Notes under the pieces: generated by a model | What the model was told of the DNA's origin: nothing | The model's database searches: none | The model's input: the letters and a program-made list of their open reading frames with translations, nothing else | Translations under genes and position numbers: made by a program | Assembly: GCF_015832195.1 (NCBI RefSeq) | Contig: NC_052016.1 | Location: forward strand, 83,830,547-83,894,546 | DNA from: Motacilla alba alba | Lineage: Eukaryota > Chordata > Aves > Passeriformes > Motacillidae | DNA: 64,000 bases | Direction: 5' to 3' | Shown here: in pieces, positions 28,401 to 36,359 of the stretch | How the letters are laid out: each line of letters begins with the position of its first letter | Position numbering within the stretch: the stretch's first letter is position 1

Positions 28401-31400
28401 CAAAGGACTAAGTGATCCTCAGTTATTCAATCACTTAGGTTAAGTTTATTCTAAATAACTTTTGTAAGGAGTCCAGTTGGAACACAGCAAATTATTTATG
28501 TGGAAAGAATTGGGGGAATATCAAACAAAAAATGTTAAAATGTGCAAAAATCACAGCAATCTTCAACTGTGAAACATTTTATCAATTTACCAATTATTTA
28601 CTTGCTCATCATCTGGGAATTGGAATATTATTTCAGAAATAACTGAATGGGATATATTCCCTAGAGAGCCACTTCAGGATTTTATACAACAATTACTTCA
28701 ACTGTTTCCACAGCAACTTACACTATCATTTTTATCAAGCGTAAGGCGCACAAGAGCTTCTTTCTTCTTCCAATATATTCACATTTCCTCAGCTGCTTAT
28801 TCAGACCCCTCTCACTCTTGCTGCAATTTCATTTGCCTGACAAGCTACACTTCAGACCTCATTATACTCTTTCCACTTTTTCTCCTCCGAAATGCTCCTT
28901 TTTTCCTAACTTGTTTCTAATCACTGTTACTTGTCAATACTTGTTAGACCTTAGTAATAAACCATAAGCATGCAGCCTATCAGGAAGGAGAGGAATTAGA
29001 TATGAATGAAGGAAACTTTGAGATCATTGTTTTTCAAACTAAACATCTTTTAGTGAAGAGAGAAAAAAGTATGCAAGTTAATGGTAACGCAACCTTAAGT
29101 ATCACAGATAGATGAAGTTAGACTGTTCTTAACAGTTTCTCTTTCTCACTACATTTTACAGTCAGTTTATTTCAGGAGAGCCTGATCCTATTCAAACTGA
29201 TTTCAGGTGGAGTGGACTATTTTTGTATTAACAATTATTATATATTTACAAAATTTATTTTCCTTAATGCAGCTTGTACATTTTACCCACACCTTCATAA
29301 CACACATACTTAAAGAGAAACTGTGTTCTGAAATGTGCTACTGGCTAAAATATTCAACAGAAATGCTAGTTTGAAAAGATGCTGCAGAAACGGCACACAG
29401 GTTTTTGTTAACTCTTTTCCAGAGACTGAAACATACGTTGCCCAATACATTGTAACAGTCAGTGGTACTTGCATTCACACAAACTGGGATCTGCCACTCA
29501 GAAATGAAAAGTAAAAACTTTTCTTCCAAGTTACACAAAATCATGGACTGCACATCCTCACTGTATTTACACTTCTCTAAACCACCTCTCTCAATTTTTT
29601 TGATAACATTAAAGTACATACCAATCTCAGACTCTCCTGGGTGACGCCTTTGAATGTGACTTTGTAAAAAGGAATAGGTCATAAAAGCCTTTTCACAAAA
29701 TGGACACTACAAAAAAAACAAAACAAAACAAACAAACAGTTCAAAACACATTAGTAACATCTTTTTGGTAAATACAGTGGTAAAGGTTTTTAACAGGTTA
29801 TTACATTTTGTTCATATGCATAAAAAAGGTAACGTTAACAAGTTCCATCTAACAAGAAATAAGAACAAAAATTCTCATGGTACCAAATTACTGTAAAGTC
29901 ATTAGTATATATTAATGCTATTTAACATTTCACAGTGACGGTCATGAGCAAGAATCTGATTGTCCTAGGCACTGTATAAACTGAACAGAACAGACTCTGG
30001 CCAAGCAAGTTCAAATTCAGGTATAAATCAGAGATAATGATTCATATATATGTACGTAGAGAACTACAAAGAAAAGGCATGGCAACCCTCTTCAACACAA
30101 TACACCGACTCCAGCCAACTAGTAGCTCAGATGTTAAGATTCATGCAACATCACAAAGTAGAGCACCACACAGCTGGAAAAAACAATAAAGATGGGTTTG
30201 ACTATATGAGTTGTAAGATGGCACTACTCAAAGGACATGTAAAATACTCAGACATTTCAACCAAGGTAAAGTAGCTGTGCACAATTTTGTAAGAAAAGGT
30301 ATGTAACTACATTAGTATGCCACCTAGAATCCTTCTGAAGCACCAAGTTCTTTCAATTACTGTTTCTATAATTAACCTACTAGTTCTGAGTATAAACTTG
30401 AAGTCAAATTTGGATCCCACCCTTTTTGAAATATCCTTTTTGTTCACCTTCAAAATACATTCTACTAATGTTCAGAATATAGTAAAAATAGATGGGTAGT
30501 ACAAGGACAGAAGCTGTAACATACTTTAGGACTATGCATGAGGGCCCCTCATCACTTTAGGGTCATTCATTACCTCTGTCTCATACTTTTTTTCAAATAA
30601 ATACATTTTAACAAACCACAGACACTCAAAAAAGTCATTTTTACTTATCAGTGTGATATAACACTAAGAAACCAGCTTAACAGGTTCAAGATCTTGTCAC
30701 CATAATCAATGCCAGAAGGAGGATCTGGGGAGCTACAAGCGTGTGAGCCCAGCCTTGGTGCCTGGCAATGTTCTGGAAGAGATCATTTTCAGAGTGATCA
30801 CATACAGGACAACCAGACAATCAGACCCAGCCAGCACGGGTTTAGGAAAGGCAGGTCCTGCCTGACTAACCTGATCCTTTTATTACCAGGTGACCTGCCT
30901 AGTGGGTGAGGGAAAGGCTGTGGATATTGCCTACTGGACTTCAGCAAAGTCTTCGGCACCATCTACCACAGCATTCTCCTGGAAAAGCTGGCAGCTCATG
31001 GCTTGGACAGGTGCACTGTTCTCTGGGTTAAGAACTGGCTGGATGTCCAGGCCCAGAGAGTGCGGTGGTGTCACATCCAGTTGGCATCTGGTCCCTGTCA
31101 TGTCCCCAGGGATCAGTGCTGAGGACAGCCCAGTTTAATATGTTTATTGATGATTTGGATGAGGGGACTGAGTGCACCTTAAGTACTTTTGCAGACAATA
31201 CCTATTGAACAGGAATGTTGATCTGCTGGAGGGTAGGAATGCTCTGCAGAAGGATCTGGATAGGATGGATTGACGGACAGAGGCCAGCTTTATGAGGTAC
31301 AGCGAGACCAAGCACCCGGTCCTTCACTTCAACAACAAAACCCCCTGCAGCATTACAGGCTTGGGACAGTGTCTGTAAAGCTGCTCAGTGGAAAAGGACC

Positions 31401-34400
31401 ACAGGGTGCTGCTGGTCAACAGCTGCTGAACGTGAGCCAGTGTGTGCCCAGGTGGCCAAGAAGGCCGGTGTCATACTGGCTTGTATCAGCAGTAGTGTGG
31501 CCAGCAGGAGCAGAGCACTGATTGTCCCTCTATACCCAGCCTTGGTGAGGCCACACGTCAAATCCTGCGTCCAGCTCTGGGCCCCTCACTACAAGAAGGA
31601 CATTAGGCTGCTGGAGCATGTCCAGAGAAGGGCAATGGAACTGGTGAAAGGTCTGGAGGGTAAGACCTACCAGGAACAGCTGAGGGGGCTGGAGGTGTTC
31701 AGCCTGCAGAGAAGGAAGCTCAGTTCTTATCACTCTTTGCAACTGCCTGAAAGGAGGGTGTAATTACATAGGGGTCAGCCTCCTCCCAGGCAACAAATGA
31801 CAGGACAAGAGGACTTAGCCTCAAGCTGTGACAGGAAAGGTTCAGGCTGCACATCAGAAGGAATTTCTTCATTAAAAGGGTGGTTAAACATTGGCATGGA
31901 CTGCCAAGGGAGGTGGTGGAGTCACCACCCTGGAGGTGTTCAAGAAATTAATGAACACTACACTTAGTGCCATGGTCTAGTTAACAAGATGTTGATCAGT
32001 CAAAGGTTGGACTTGATGATCTCAGAGGTCTTTTCCAAGCTAAATGATGCTATGATTATGTGAGATTCCTAAATTTCATATTATATTTAAAATGCTGCCA
32101 CTGGTAGTCGGGTATCCTATAAAATACACTTTTCAGCAAACACTAAAGTCATGAATAATTGAGACAAGTTTTGTTGAGCAAATGCAAGACCTAATATAAA
32201 ACCAAAATAAAGTGATATAATATGGCAGCAAAGCATTACTGCCAACCAAGAGGGAGCTTACAGTGTAACAGATTGCACATGATTTACAGAACTAAATTGG
32301 CTGTGAAATAATGTTATCCATTCAAGCACAAACTTCATGTCAGTTTGACTTGCTAGTAGTGAAAGAAAGCTCTTACTGCAGGAGACAGGATTAACACAGG
32401 GGATAGTTAGGTTTTGAATTATGCAACACTTTTCTTGCAACTACTTTTCAGTGTTAACTACAACATGCACTTTATGCCCACATTGTACATGAGAATGCAA
32501 GATTTCTGAAAAAAGTATCAAAAAAGTGAAAAATATTATTTAAAATTAAATTTATATTACTCACATGAAGGTACTGACCAACAAGACTTAAATTTATGAC
32601 TTGTAGGTATCAGTACCATTTTATAGTAGCATTTTATGGTTAAACTTACATTGATCTTGGATTAAAGGCATTACATTTGAATTCCAAAACATTTACATTA
32701 GCTCTAAAGTGCACCTCCACTAGAAAAGCCTTATTTGTAAACAAGTAACAGGCTTATTTGCAAAACATCCAAGATTTTGAGGGGATGGAATCTGAACTAC
32801 CCTTTCAGGAACACCCTCTCAGGAACACCTCTCAGAAAAGCCCCTATTATCTGGCAACGAAGATCATGGCACAGATAAATATCACAGAGCTATTGTTTAC
32901 TGATCACACTGCTACCCCGCATTTGCAAAAACTGGGAAGAGTATAATTTATTTTGGCATTCAAACTCAGAATCCTGAAAACACTGTAGGAACTTCAGGTA
33001 TTGTTCAACATCATTCCCTAAACTCATTTTTCTCATGTGAACTTAAAAAACTTCTAGACAAAAGAAATAGAAGAATGAAAGGGGGGAGGTGAGATCAGAA
33101 GTTTACTTCATATGAAATCAAATTACAAATGGGAAATAGATTTCCATCTCTGTTTTACTGCAAATGTCATTGAACAGATTAGCAATGAGACAAGTTCACT
33201 ACCACGTTTTTCAGCTTCCACAGAGACAGGTGCACACTACAAATATTTCCAGAAATTTTGATAATATTTGGCAATCACAGTATGAGAACTATTAAAGTTC
33301 ATACTAAAAATAGTATGAGAACTATTAAAGTTTACACATAAAATGACACATTTCTCTTTTGCAACACAGGACAAATTCCTTTGTGAGTTGTACAAAGGTT
33401 TTTTTTAAATAATACCATATCAGCAGCTTGTCCTCGAGACTAACACTTGAATGCATGAACCTTGCCTCATGTATAGTTCTACTCTTGGGGCATAAGGTAC
33501 CTTTTCCCTTACAGAAACATTCGAGCCAACTTAGTTGATGTCTTAAATATTGAACTTTGCCTGTAACTTTAAACATACAGGGCTAGTCTGAAATCATGTC
33601 AAGTCTGTGTCCAGTGTACCCTTTAGACTTCAGATTACATTTGAAGCCAAAATTTGCATTCCTGAAACCTGAAAATGCTGACACTGAAAAATACTTAGAT
33701 CAAACTACCACACCATTGTAGTGAGACAGAAAACCCCTCCCAATATAAACAGAGCGCCATGACACTGTCAGTCACAACAGCTGTGTATTAAGGTTCTTAA
33801 GGAAGACCCTTTAGGAACAGATTGTTGTGGAATCAGACTGAGCTAACTCACTGAAGCTCTTTACCATCTTGCCTGAGTCACCTCTGAGTCACACACACAA
33901 GCAGAAACTTTGTGCCTGGAGAACATCAGTGCAGGACAGTGACTTCTCGCAGAGAGTGCATTACTGCTCAGCATCAGTTCCAATGCATTTGCCCTGGGTG
34001 TTTTCTGACCATGCAGCTGACAGACAAGGAAAGACAGCAACACAACAAAGCAGTAACATGTTTATCATAGGTTTTGTATGTGTGTGTATCTGACATTTCA
34101 AATGCATCTAAAGTGAATCCAAGAGTAAAGAGCACCTGTTAGTAAAAAGAGGATTTGTTAAAGATGATGTAGCATTCTCCCAAGAGTCTTTGAAACACAG
34201 GTGGAAAACAAGTGCCAGCAATGCACTTCCTTTTGCAAGGGCACTGGTCCTTGCAGTTCCAGCCTTTCACCCAGCAAGCAACTGCACGCCAGCAGAGTGG
34301 GGCAGCTCTGTCGCCCATCCCAGCAGGCTCAGAGCTGACAAGGTGGGGGTGACTGGGCCACCAGGCCCCCTCCTCTCACCTGGTGGTAGTTGGCTCGTGC

Positions 34401-34949
34401 CTCCAGCATCATCTGCTGGGTGCTGATCATCTTCTTCCTCCGCCGGCATTCCTCCTTAAGCCCCTGGATCTCATGCAAGCGCTGGGCCACCTCCTTGCTC
34501 AGCTGGTCACGCTGGGCCTGTGTCTCTCTCAAGGCCTCCTCCAGGCTGCCGAGCTGGGCGCTGAGGTACTCCTGGGAGTGCAGCAGGTACTCGGTAGAGA
34601 GCTGCGCCAGGCGCAGCAGCTTCAGCAGCAGCGGGTCTGCGGGGCCCTGGCAGTGCGGGCAGCACTCCCGCTCGGCGTTGCAGAAGGTGACATGCTCCAG
34701 GTGCGCCTGCAGGACCGCCACGTCCCCCTCCCGCGACACCCGCTCCACGTCCACGGTGCTCAGCCGCCGCCAGTCCGGGTTCTCGTGCCGCGCGCGGAAC
34801 TGGAATGCGGGAAACGCCGCCGGCCCCGCGCCGGGCCCGGTTCCCGGCGGGTGATAGGTACGCTGGGAGAAGGGCTGCGGGAGAGAGACACGGCTCAGCC
34901 CCGGCCGGCGCTCCCCGCCCCTCCGCCCGCCCGTCCCGGCGCTCACCAT
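235..34949 (-). CDS. DZIP1: DZIP1, DAZ-interacting zinc finger protein 1 (complete CDS, 19 exons)
   Basis: Joined exons total 2493 nt, giving 830 residues plus TAA; the human protein is about 867. All exon phases agree. Order of parts: DZIP1-type N-terminal domain (about residues 10-135, with conserved DWRRLS, CPHC and LLKLLRLAQ blocks), C2H2 finger at 167-188 (C-x2-C-x12-H-x4-H), coiled coil at about 195-405, a variable proline-rich stretch at about 405-460, the [11 protein letters not shown] acidic block, an RGISSD segment, a TPPFSSEEE acidic block, a DWDISS block, and a serine/acidic tail ending in [10 protein letters not shown]. Known family role: basal body and centriole appendage protein needed for ciliogenesis and Hedgehog signalling (zebrafish iguana); it also binds DAZ. 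The gene points away from DNAJC3, from a CpG island. Chosen start: ATG at 34949-34947, which becomes M-PF after splicing, as in human. An in-frame unspliced form is also possible. Identity is very secure; individual splice sites are inferred from homology. Confidence 0.95.
318..1041 (-). other. DZIP1 intron 18
   Basis: AT-rich intron sequence. A short TG run lies near 862-874. Nothing else was recognised. Confidence 0.85.
1042..1213 (-). CDS. DZIP1: DZIP1 exon 18 (residues 747-804)
   Basis: The acceptor CTGTTAG and donor GAAG|GTAACG bound 172 nt. It carries [10 protein letters not shown], matching human EDWDISSLEEE, then [14 protein letters not shown], matching KNEPHFAHVLNAWG. Confidence 0.94.
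1214..4720 (-). other. DZIP1 intron 17
   Basis: Contains an antisense CR1 remnant (about 2795-3115) and a 36-bp imperfect tandem duplication (about 2691-2755). The short ORFs here show no recognisable protein. Confidence 0.85.
2795..3115 (-). mobile_element. CR1 LINE fragment, 3' end
   Basis: The plus strand reads as the reverse complement of a CR1 3' end: the GTTGGAAGAGACTTCAAAG block, a CTAGACCAGGTTG block, TGAACACTTCAGGAATGAGG, then a TTTCTTCCTAAT block. It is moderately diverged and 5'-truncated. Confidence 0.88.
4721..4851 (-). CDS. DZIP1: DZIP1 exon 17 (residues 703-746)
   Basis: The acceptor AATTTTAG and donor AAAG|GTATCA bound 131 nt. The product [17 protein letters not shown] aligns with human VNKPVGGTNVPEMFIKK. 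Confidence 0.93.
5194..5396 (-). CDS. DZIP1: DZIP1 exon 16 (residues 635-703)
   Basis: The acceptor TTCTTTAG opens [14 protein letters not shown], matching human [14 protein letters not shown]. The exon continues through an [12 protein letters not shown] segment to KTLKG. The donor AAAG|GTTTTT is poor after the GT, but only this site keeps the frame into exon 17. Confidence 0.9.
6210..6260 (-). CDS. DZIP1: DZIP1 exon 15 (residues 618-635)
   Basis: The acceptor ATTTTTAG and donor CCAC|GTATGT bound 51 nt. It ends SRKTSSTT, which joins exon 16 to give the conserved [14 protein letters not shown] block (human PRKSSTITTPPFSS). Confidence 0.88.
6448..6577 (-). CDS. DZIP1: DZIP1 exon 14 (residues 575-618)
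   Basis: The acceptor CTTGTAG and donor CAAG|GTAAGA bound 130 nt. The product is a proline-rich, basic linker ([16 protein letters not shown]). A second AG 10 bases further in (ACACAG) would shift the frame and break the join to exon 15, so it is not used here. Confidence 0.8.
6917..7080. repeat. Compound (TA)n(CA)n(TA)n microsatellite
   Basis: A TA run (6917-6940) is followed by a CA run (about 6941-6965), a long uninterrupted TA run to 7021, and degenerate TATG/TGTA units to 7080. The open frames that cross it on both strands are repeat-encoded Tyr-Ile or Thr-His runs, not genes. Confidence 0.97.
7200..7700 (+). mobile_element. Endogenous retrovirus-like pol remnant (defective)
   Basis: In two plus-strand frames separated by a frameshift near 7450, short stretches read like the end of a retroviral reverse transcriptase and its connection segment: a VKFL-like stretch near 7330, a Gln-Gln-Leu-Met-Gly-Ile-Leu stretch near 7425, and an LLKKG plus Trp-Glu-Trp stretch near 7500. 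The type is ERVL- or spuma-like at best. Stop codons and the frameshift break it; no LTR, gag or env was identified. It lies inside DZIP1 intron 13 on the opposite strand to the gene. Confidence 0.5.
9133..9328 (-). CDS. DZIP1: DZIP1 exon 13 (residues 510-575)
   Basis: The acceptor TTCCTTAG and donor GAAG|GTTACA bound 196 nt. It opens [14 protein letters not shown], equivalent to human DIRGISSDQLHRVL, followed by an Arg/Glu-rich helix and an ERSLSSS segment matching human EKALLSS. Confidence 0.94.
9616..9761 (-). CDS. DZIP1: DZIP1 exon 12 (residues 461-509)
   Basis: The acceptor TTATTTCAG and donor GCA|GTAAGA bound 146 nt. It contains [13 protein letters not shown] and [11 protein letters not shown], matching human ALKSNSSLTKGLR and MEKLETLGINA. 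Confidence 0.94.
9762..12761 (-). other. DZIP1 intron 11
   Basis: Three kilobases of AT-rich intron. No repeat family, RNA gene or conserved coding segment was recognised. Intron 12 (9329-9615) is likewise plain. Confidence 0.8.
12762..12821 (-). CDS. DZIP1: DZIP1 exon 11 (residues 441-461)
   Basis: The acceptor CATTATTAG and donor AAAG|GTAATG bound 60 nt. The encoded [12 protein letters not shown] block is essentially identical to the human acidic segment, which anchors this small exon inside roughly 9 kb of flanking introns. Confidence 0.93.
12822..18712 (-). other. DZIP1 intron 10
   Basis: A 5.9-kb AT-rich intron, the largest in the gene. It holds a palindromic AT microsatellite (13421-13490). 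No clear CR1 was found and the small ORFs have no recognisable product. Confidence 0.8.
13421..13490. repeat. AT microsatellite with a perfect 46-bp palindrome
   Basis: The TA run is capped by ATCTCA at 13445 and TGAGAT ending at 13490, so 13445-13490 is fully self-complementary. Upstream are degenerate TATACATA units. Confidence 0.92.
18713..18772 (-). CDS. DZIP1: DZIP1 exon 10 (residues 421-441)
   Basis: The acceptor TTTTTTAG and donor CCTG|GTAAGT bound 60 nt. The linker is proline- and serine-rich, ending PSPSIPPP. Phase 1-1 matches both neighbours. There is little similarity to human, so this is inferred from frame continuity and good splice sites. Confidence 0.78.
18773..20094 (-). other. 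DZIP1 intron 9
   Basis: Begins beside an A/T-only low-complexity tract (about 18776-18845). The rest is ordinary unique intron with no recognised element. Confidence 0.8.
20095..20143 (-). CDS. DZIP1: DZIP1 exon 9 (residues 405-421)
   Basis: The acceptor TCCTTTAG and a strong donor GATG|GTGAGT bound 49 nt. The product is [16 protein letters not shown]. It opens the diverged linker after the coiled coil. It is supported mainly by splice sites and phase rather than similarity. Confidence 0.8.
20144..22411 (-). other. DZIP1 intron 8
   Basis: Contains an antisense-read CR1 copy (about 21298-22058) with a 12-bp perfect inverted repeat next to its 5' end (22065-22101). The remainder is unique. 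Confidence 0.82.
21298..22058 (-). mobile_element. CR1 LINE, ORF2 C-terminal part and 3' end
   Basis: Minus-strand frames encode decayed CR1 ORF2: a [15 protein letters not shown] segment, [14 protein letters not shown] and [12 protein letters not shown], all typical of the CR1 reverse transcriptase C-terminus. The 3' terminal AGAATCACAGA block is on the left. Frameshifts are present and the 5' end is truncated. Confidence 0.93.
22412..22552 (-). CDS. DZIP1: DZIP1 exon 8 (residues 358-404)
   Basis: The acceptor TTTCTAG and donor CAG|GTCTGT bound 47 codons. The highly conserved coiled-coil stretch [19 protein letters not shown] matches human FYKKRIEELGQRLQEQNEL. Phase 0-0. Confidence 0.94.
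23787..23849 (-). CDS. DZIP1: DZIP1 exon 7 (residues 337-357)
   Basis: A 21-codon microexon-like block between TATGCAG and CTG|GTAAGT. It encodes [16 protein letters not shown], aligned with human ESKWTARVQAIHQEHK. It carries two Cys not found in the human segment. Phase 0-0. Confidence 0.88.
24859..24996 (-). CDS. DZIP1: DZIP1 exon 6 (residues 291-336)
   Basis: The acceptor CTATTAG and donor CAG|GTAACA bound 46 codons. The IQKSNMQ-like motif reads [11 protein letters not shown] here, followed by GVLKDSHEF, which closely matches human GTLKDAHEF. Phase 0-0. Confidence 0.93.
25673..25834 (-). CDS. DZIP1: DZIP1 exon 5 (residues 237-290)
   Basis: The acceptor TTTCAG and a weak donor AAT|GTAGGC bound 54 whole codons. 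The product is coiled coil rich in Lys and Glu, with a KWKDEEREK segment matching the RWKEEEKEK stretch of human DZIP1. The exon is phase 0-0, so skipping would keep the frame. Confidence 0.93.
26085..26960 (-). mobile_element. Probable ancient amniote CR1-like repeat, strongly decayed
   Basis: The blocks GGTCATATCAAAGATCCACTTAGTTCAGCATCCTGTTTC and TACCCTTTTTGAGATGAAGGGACTAGACTCACACAA... resemble old CR1 copies common in turtles, crocodilians and birds. This is recognised by pattern only; family and ends are uncertain. Confidence 0.4.
27745..27910 (-). mobile_element. CR1 LINE fragment
   Basis: The plus strand reads CAGGTTGGAAGGATCAAATTG, then GGTGGCCCAGGACC and TTGGCCAGCTGAATGTTGAA, the reverse complement of a CR1 3' region. 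It is well diverged. Confidence 0.68.
27970..28094 (-). CDS. DZIP1: DZIP1 exon 4 (residues 195-236)
   Basis: The acceptor AAACAG and donor AAG|GTAATA bound 125 nt of charged helix ([17 protein letters not shown]). This aligns with the start of the human coiled coil just after the zinc finger. The upstream phase-1 G completes a Glu codon. Confidence 0.93.
28095..29621 (-). other. DZIP1 intron 3
   Basis: AT-rich unique intron; no repeats or RNA genes recognised. Confidence 0.8.
29622..29706 (-). CDS. DZIP1: DZIP1 exon 3, C2H2 zinc finger (residues 167-195)
   Basis: The acceptor TTTTGTAG precedes TGT and the donor is ATTG|GTATGT. The exon opens on the first zinc-binding Cys and encodes the single C2H2 finger with C167, C170, H183 and H188, followed by a HPGES segment. 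All four zinc ligands are intact. The finger fits the HIQRRH family pattern. Confidence 0.95.
29707..34379 (-). other. DZIP1 intron 2
   Basis: A 4.7-kb intron dominated by a 1.36-kb plus-strand CR1 (30705-32062). It also has a 33-bp-period tandem duplication near 33279-33332. The remainder shows nothing recognisable. Confidence 0.82.
30705..32062 (+). mobile_element. CR1 LINE, ORF2 reverse transcriptase to 3' end
   Basis: The longest CR1 in the window. Successive plus-strand frames carry decayed RT landmarks: [22 protein letters not shown], a VPG-like block, FADDT-like bases near 31187, [32 protein letters not shown], a RRKL block and the terminal GGTTGGACTTGATGATCTC with a TATGATTATG tail. 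It is 5'-truncated with many frameshifts, inserted antisense to DZIP1. Confidence 0.95.
34380..34874 (-). CDS. DZIP1: DZIP1 exon 2 (residues 2-166)
   Basis: The acceptor TCTCCCGCAG precedes CCC TTC and the donor is CAG|GTGAGA. The exon is 165 codons and GC-rich, and carries the whole DZIP1 N-terminal domain: the DWRRLS block, a CPHC pair, the LLKLLRLAQ helix, the EYLLHSQE block and the start of the coiled coil with [10 protein letters not shown]. The first 25 or so residues are poorly conserved and Gly/Pro-rich. Long ORFs in other frames here are products of the CpG island. Confidence 0.93.
34947..34949 (-). CDS. DZIP1: DZIP1 exon 1, coding part: start codon only
   Basis: ATG sits immediately before a good donor (ATG|GTGAGC). 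Joined to exon 2 it gives M-P-F, matching the start of human DZIP1. The start also has a strong Kozak context when unspliced (G at -3, G at +4). The 5' UTR extends into the CpG island; the transcription start is not visible. Confidence 0.7.
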
Positions 34950-34996
34950 GTCCGGGCTCCGTCCCTGCGGCTCCGCTCGGCGCCGGCGTCCTCCGC

Positions 34997-35010
34997 GTCG
35001 CTATAGCAGC
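34997..35010. promoter_or_regulatory. DZIP1: Candidate RFX X-box in the DZIP1 promoter
   Basis: GTCGCTATAGCAGC is an imperfect inverted repeat that fits the X-box pattern GTHNYY-AT-RRNAAC at all but one position. It is 48 bp upstream of the ATG. RFX factors drive ciliary genes through such sites, and DZIP1 is a ciliary gene. Binding is inferred. Confidence 0.6.
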
Positions 35011-35259
35011 CCCGGCCTGCTCGAAGGGAGGCGGCAGTGACGCCGGGCTGCGCCACCTCCCGCCCGCCCCGCCGCTCCCCGCCCCACGGCCCTCCGTCTC
35101 CGTGCTCGGTACAAACCCCATCCTTCTCCCTCCCGGCATCCTCCTCCCGCGACGCCTCCACAGCCTCCTGGCAGCGCCGCGCTAGGGGGCTCTCTCCCGC
35201 GGGTCCCGGTGCTCCCGCTGCCCCGCACGCAGCGCATCCTTTACCATCTTCACACGCTA

Positions 35260-36260
35260 CTCGCATCAACAAATGTATCCTCGGCTCCGCTCTTATGTTT
35301 ATGCATCTTTGACACAGCTACACAGCATACGCTTTCTCCCTCCACATTCCCTTCACTTCTTTGAAGTCTGTACATGCCACCCTTCTCGCACGTTCACTGC
35401 ATCAACGTGCCTCCCTATCCTGTGCCTTCTCCGTGCCGCTCCTGACTCCAACCCTTGTCACTCCTCCACCCCTGTGCTGTCCCGACTTACACTCCTCTAC
35501 CCCTGTGCTGTCCTGTGCCCTTCTCCAGCCTCGCCTACTCAACCTTCTCCCAGATGTGACAACACCTGTCACCTCCCCACCATCAGCATTCATAGATATG
35601 TCGTTTCTCTGTACATCTTCATGCTGCTGCACCCTCATCTGCCTCAGCTGGTAGCTCTATGCAATCTGCCCAGTGCAACTCCATACCCCTCCCAATGCCC
35701 ACACACCTGTCGGGTGCTTTTCAAACACCTTCCTCACCTTAACACGGTCACACACTTTGCAGGCTGCTTCCACCCTCTTTTGTCATTCATCACATCAACA
35801 CACCTCTGCCTGGTATCAGCACACACCAGACCCACTCCTGCAACCACACAACCCTACAACCTCACCACATCTGTCGTTCCTGTCTCATTCTACTGAGCCC
35901 AAACACTTCAGCCCTGTGAAGCACCTCATGCCTTGCGTACATCACCTATTTTACCATCCATATGGTAAAATAGTTTTCTTCAATGCAACCAACACCTTCT
36001 GCCTATATCCCTGCCCCACCTCAATCCCCAGTGCTCCCCAGTTTGGTGTTTCCCTTGCTCCTACTCAGTTGCTTCAAACACTGTTTCTAAGCAGCAGCAT
36101 CTTTCTCCTCCATCACACAAAATTCCCTATTCCACTCTTCTCCAAAAACCTGCTCTTCCAGTTACCATTTCTTAATATTTCAGTGCCCTAGCTACATCTG
36201 CCTTACTGCCATGTTCCACATTTATATCTCCCTAACTTTTCCATCCCTTCCACACATATT
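35260..36260. other. G-poor pyrimidine-rich intergenic tract
   Basis: About 1 kb upstream of DZIP1 is rich in C and T and poor in G on the plus strand, with recurring CACACC, CCTCACC and CATCAAC words and a local duplication around CCCCTGTGCTGTCC (35467-35515). The open frames 35273-35896 and 35673-36191 follow from this composition and look like no known protein. A perfect 12-bp inverted repeat lies at 35946-35973. Confidence 0.65.
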
Positions 36261-36359
36261 TTAGTTTTTCATCCTCTTGGTCATTCCTAGATACATACCT
36301 CTCCAAGAACAGCCACACAATATATATATCTGATCATACAGTCCATTCATAGATTCCTC

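Larger units (their letters stand above)
34400..35230. promoter_or_regulatory. DZIP1: DZIP1 CpG island promoter
   Basis: A dense CpG block covers exon 1, the 72-nt intron, exon 2 and about 280 bp upstream. No TATA box is evident. A near-consensus RFX X-box lies at 34997-35010. Long overlapping ORFs on both strands reflect GC content. Confidence 0.88.

Noticed and set aside
30709..31763. Five ORFs resembling reverse transcriptase pieces
   Set aside because: They are broken remains of one CR1 element, not host genes.
34383..35139. Several 126-210-codon ORFs on both strands in the DZIP1 CpG island
   Set aside because: They overlap the real DZIP1 exon 2 in other frames; GC-rich sequence rarely contains stop codons.
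35273..36191. 207- and 172-codon plus-strand ORFs
   Set aside because: They are explained by G-poor composition; no recognisable domain and no splice or start context.
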